The notes beneath the pieces are model-generated. The model did not search any database and had not been told where the DNA came from. It was given only the letters and a program-made list of their open reading frames with translations. A DNA stretch of 48,706 nt. It comes from Rhodocyclaceae bacterium. GTDB lineage: Bacteria; Pseudomonadota; Gammaproteobacteria; Burkholderiales; Rhodocyclaceae. The DNA lies in NCBI GenBank assembly GCA_016791105.1, contig JAEUNM010000009.1:1-48706 (forward strand), read 5' to 3'. Positions 47,165 through 48,706 of this stretch are shown one piece after another. Within the stretch, counting starts at the first letter, position 1. Each line of letters opens with the position of its first letter. The position numbers and the translations under genes were made by a program.

Positions 47165-47244
47165 CCGCTCCCCAGATTTCCCCGGCGCCGAGGCCACCAC
47201 GCTCCAGCGCCCCCCTCACCCGATCACCGACCCGAAAGGACACC

Positions 47245-47274
47245 ATGCCGCAAAGCTATCGAGTACTGCGCTGA
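47245..47274 (+). CDS. Possible leader peptide of nine residues
   Basis: ATG at 47245 follows AAAGGA by a short spacer and encodes MPQSYRVLR and then TGA. Its stop codon lies inside the stem region of the leader, so ribosome position could affect folding. It is too short to judge by composition. The reading may be chance. Confidence 0.35.
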   Translation: MPQSYRVLR

Positions 47275-47332
47275 CCTCCAATCGTCCTGGCTTGGAGCGT
47301 CCGCACGTTCCAGGCCAAGGTAAGTACTCGAT
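47258..47332 (+). ncRNA. Structured leader element upstream of rtcB
   Basis: ATCGAGTAC (47258-47266) and GTACTCGAT (47324-47332) form a perfect nine-base-pair long-range stem. Between them are nested pairs: CTCCAA with TTGGAG, and TGGAGCGT with ACGTTCCA around a CCGC loop. The two inner pairings compete for the same bases, so alternative folds are possible. I recognise no known riboswitch family in it. Confidence 0.5.
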
Positions 47333-47352
47333 GGCGTATGCCGTCCGGTCCA

Positions 47353-47381
47353 AGCCCTGGCAATCTTTGCCGGGGCTTTTT
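47353..47381 (+). terminator. Intrinsic terminator at the end of the rtcB leader
   Basis: AGCCCTGGCAA and TTGCCGGGGCT form an 11-base-pair stem (one G-U pair) around TCT and are followed by TTTT. It lies 24 bases before the rtcB start codon and downstream of the strong promoter, so unconditional termination would silence rtcB from that promoter. Confidence 0.8.
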
Positions 47382-47404
47382 GTTTCTGGATACGGACAGG
47401 AATC

Positions 47405-48625
47405 ATGGGCATACAACTTACGCTCGGCAAAGGCCGCGTACCCGTCAAGGTGTGGACGCGCGATATCGAGCACGAAGCAATGCAGCAACTGCTGAACGTG
47501 GCGCAACTGCCCATCGTGCATGGGCACGTGGCGGCCATGCCGGACGTGCATGCGGGCATAGGTGCAACGGTGGGTTCGGTCATTCCGACCAAAGGGGCGA
47601 TCATTCCGGCCGCGGTGGGCGTGGACATCGGCTGCGGCATGAATGCCGTGCGCCTGTCGCTCAAGGCCACCGATCTGCCGGACCGGCTGTACCGGCTGCG
47701 CGGGGCCATCGAGGCGGCCGTGCCGGTGGGTTTTGCGCAACACGCGGCGAGCAAAGTACGCGGCTCGCGCCACGAGCGCGCCGGGCGGCAGCTCGAACAG
47801 CGCCTGGACACCATCGTGGGCAAACATCCGGCGCTCATGAAAATGCAGAAGCGCTTCAATGAAACCTGGATGTGCCAGATCGGGACGCTGGGCGGCGGCA
47901 ATCATTTCATCGAACTTTGCCTGGACGAGAACCAGGATGTTTGGGTCATGCTGCACTCCGGCTCGCGCGGCATAGGCAATGTGATCGGGCGCTATTTCAT
48001 CGAGGCGGCGCGCAAGGACATGATGCGCAACCATGTGGCGCTGCCGGACCGCGACCTGGCGTATTTTTCCGAAGCTTCGGCCTGGTTCGACGACTATGTG
48101 GAAGCCGTGCTGTGGGCGCAGGATTACGCCATGATGAACCGCCGCACCATGATGCATCTGGTGCTGGAGGCGCTGCAGCGCGAAATTTCACCGCGTGTGA
48201 AAGCCTGGCAGGTGGAGAGCGAAGCCATCAACTGCCACCACAATTATGTGGCGCTGGAAACCCACTTCGGCACGCAGTTGTATGTGACGCGCAAGGGCGC
48301 GATCAGCGCGCGCGCAGGCGAACTGGGCATCATACCGGGCAGCATGGGCGCCAAGTCCTACATCGTGCGCGGGCTGGGCAATGAGGAATCTTATTGCTCC
48401 TGCTCGCACGGTGCGGGACGCCGCATGAGCCGCACTGCGGCGCGGCGCAAGTTCAACACGGCCGATCTGGACCGCCAGACGCAGGGCGTGGAATGCCGCA
48501 AGGATGGCGGCGTGCTGGACGAAATTCCCGGCGCTTACAAGGATATAGACGAGGTGATGGCGTGCCAGACCGACCTCGTCGAAGTCGTGCATACGCTCAA
48601 ACAAGTGGTCTGCGTGAAGGGGTAA
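47405..48625 (+). CDS. rtcB: RNA-splicing ligase RtcB
   Basis: RtcB joins RNA ends bearing 2',3'-cyclic phosphate or 3'-phosphate to 5'-hydroxyl ends, using GTP and Mn2+. The metal-binding region is AAVGVDIGCGMNAVRL (Cys77). NHFIELCLDE and HSGSRGIGN hold further ligands, and the guanylylated histidine is H335 in SCSHGAGRRMSR. The 406-residue length is normal. A short AGGA precedes the ATG. No RtcA cyclase or RtcR activator is in the window. In E. coli rtcBA depends on sigma-54 and RtcR, but here the upstream region suggests sigma-70 transcription with a terminator. Confidence 0.97.
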   Translation: MGIQLTLGKGRVPVKVWTRDIEHEAMQQLLNVAQLPIVHGHVAAMPDVHAGIGATVGSVIPTKGAIIPAAVGVDIGCGMNAVRLSLKATDLPDRLYRLRGAIEAAVPVGFAQHAASKVRGSRHERAGRQLEQRLDTIVGKHPALMKMQKRFNETWMCQIGTLGGGNHFIELCLDENQDVWVMLHSGSRGIGNVIGRYFIEAARKDMMRNHVALPDRDLAYFSEASAWFDDYVEAVLWAQDYAMMNRRTMMHLVLEALQREISPRVKAWQVESEAINCHHNYVALETHFGTQLYVTRKGAISARAGELGIIPGSMGAKSYIVRGLGNEESYCSCSHGAGRRMSRTAARRKFNTADLDRQTQGVECRKDGGVLDEIPGAYKDIDEVMACQTDLVEVVHTLKQVVCVKG

Positions 48626-48630
48626 GTGCG

Positions 48631-48706
48631 ATGAAAGTCCGTAAATCCTTGCTCGCCCCCATCGTGGTGGCGCCGCCCAAGCCGCGCAACCCGTGGCTTG
48701 CGGCGG
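48631..48706 (+). CDS. Start of an unidentified gene downstream of rtcB (partial)
   Basis: The ATG lies five bases after the rtcB stop and the frame stays open to the window edge, giving MKVRKSLLAPIVVAPPKPRN and a few more residues. The end is outside the window, so no family can be assigned. The tight spacing suggests cotranscription with rtcB. Confidence 0.55.
   Translation, partial: MKVRKSLLAPIVVAPPKPRNPWLAA

Noticed and set aside
47171..47381. Known structured RNA such as tmRNA, 6S, SRP RNA or RNase P RNA
   Set aside because: None of the conserved cores (tag reading frame, SRP tetraloop stem, RNase P conserved loops) is visible. The element is better read as an rtcB leader.

Overview
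The window reads as chromosomal DNA of a GC-rich betaproteobacterium. The evidence is the protein-level similarity of the housekeeping genes, the order rplU-rpmA-obgE-proB, the full-length MaeB-type malic enzyme, and TTG/GTG starts mixed with ATG. A relative of the Nitrosomonadales or Rhodocyclales is my guess from general familiarity. No rRNA or other strong taxonomic marker is present, only a partial tRNA-Pro.

Layout. 1-7.2 kb is core: tRNA-Pro (partial), ispB, rplU-rpmA with terminator, obgE-proB, and a minus-strand run from a thiol/sulfur cluster (ArsR regulator, rhodanese, glutaredoxin) through secB and an SH3 protein to gpsA. 7.2-22.2 kb holds gpmA, envC, ctpA, a conserved hypothetical, a moeB-like gene, maeB, an AI-2E-type permease, nhaA, an FAD oxidoreductase and a large hybrid histidine kinase. 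22.2-32.6 kb is accessory and scarred. It holds a VapB-like antitoxin with a truncated PIN toxin, a 2OG-Fe(II) oxygenase, and a mosaic of MazEF, Rhs remnants, a possible orphan immunity gene and a DUF4160/DUF2442 pair. A double-GNAT protein and a DegT-type aminotransferase follow.

The main structural observation is that the mosaic (25483-28898) is flanked by direct repeats of about 520 bp. Each repeat contains the end of the acetyltransferase gene plus the start of the oxygenase gene. The simplest reading is that an insertion split an ancestral aminotransferase-acetyltransferase-oxygenase operon while leaving one intact copy of each gene.

32.7-42.4 kb returns to core metabolism: glmS and glmU (UDP-GlcNAc synthesis), then urtABCDE for urea uptake. 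The urt operon is preceded by a good NtrC-type palindrome and a near-consensus sigma-54 promoter, and has an intra-operon terminator after urtA. 42.6-47.1 kb is a mixed accessory stretch: a PKD-like secreted protein, a thioredoxin-like protein with an ArsP/DUF318-type permease, a cold-shock/transmembrane/excalibur fusion, an AHH-like nuclease and a small membrane protein. It is punctuated by GTAG-headed REP-like palindromes.

The window ends with rtcB (RNA ligase). Its roughly 230-nt leader contains a strong sigma-70 promoter, a nine-codon open frame, a long-range inverted repeat and an intrinsic terminator just before the gene. This looks like a transcription-attenuation device and is, with the repeat-flanked insertion, my best candidate for something undescribed.
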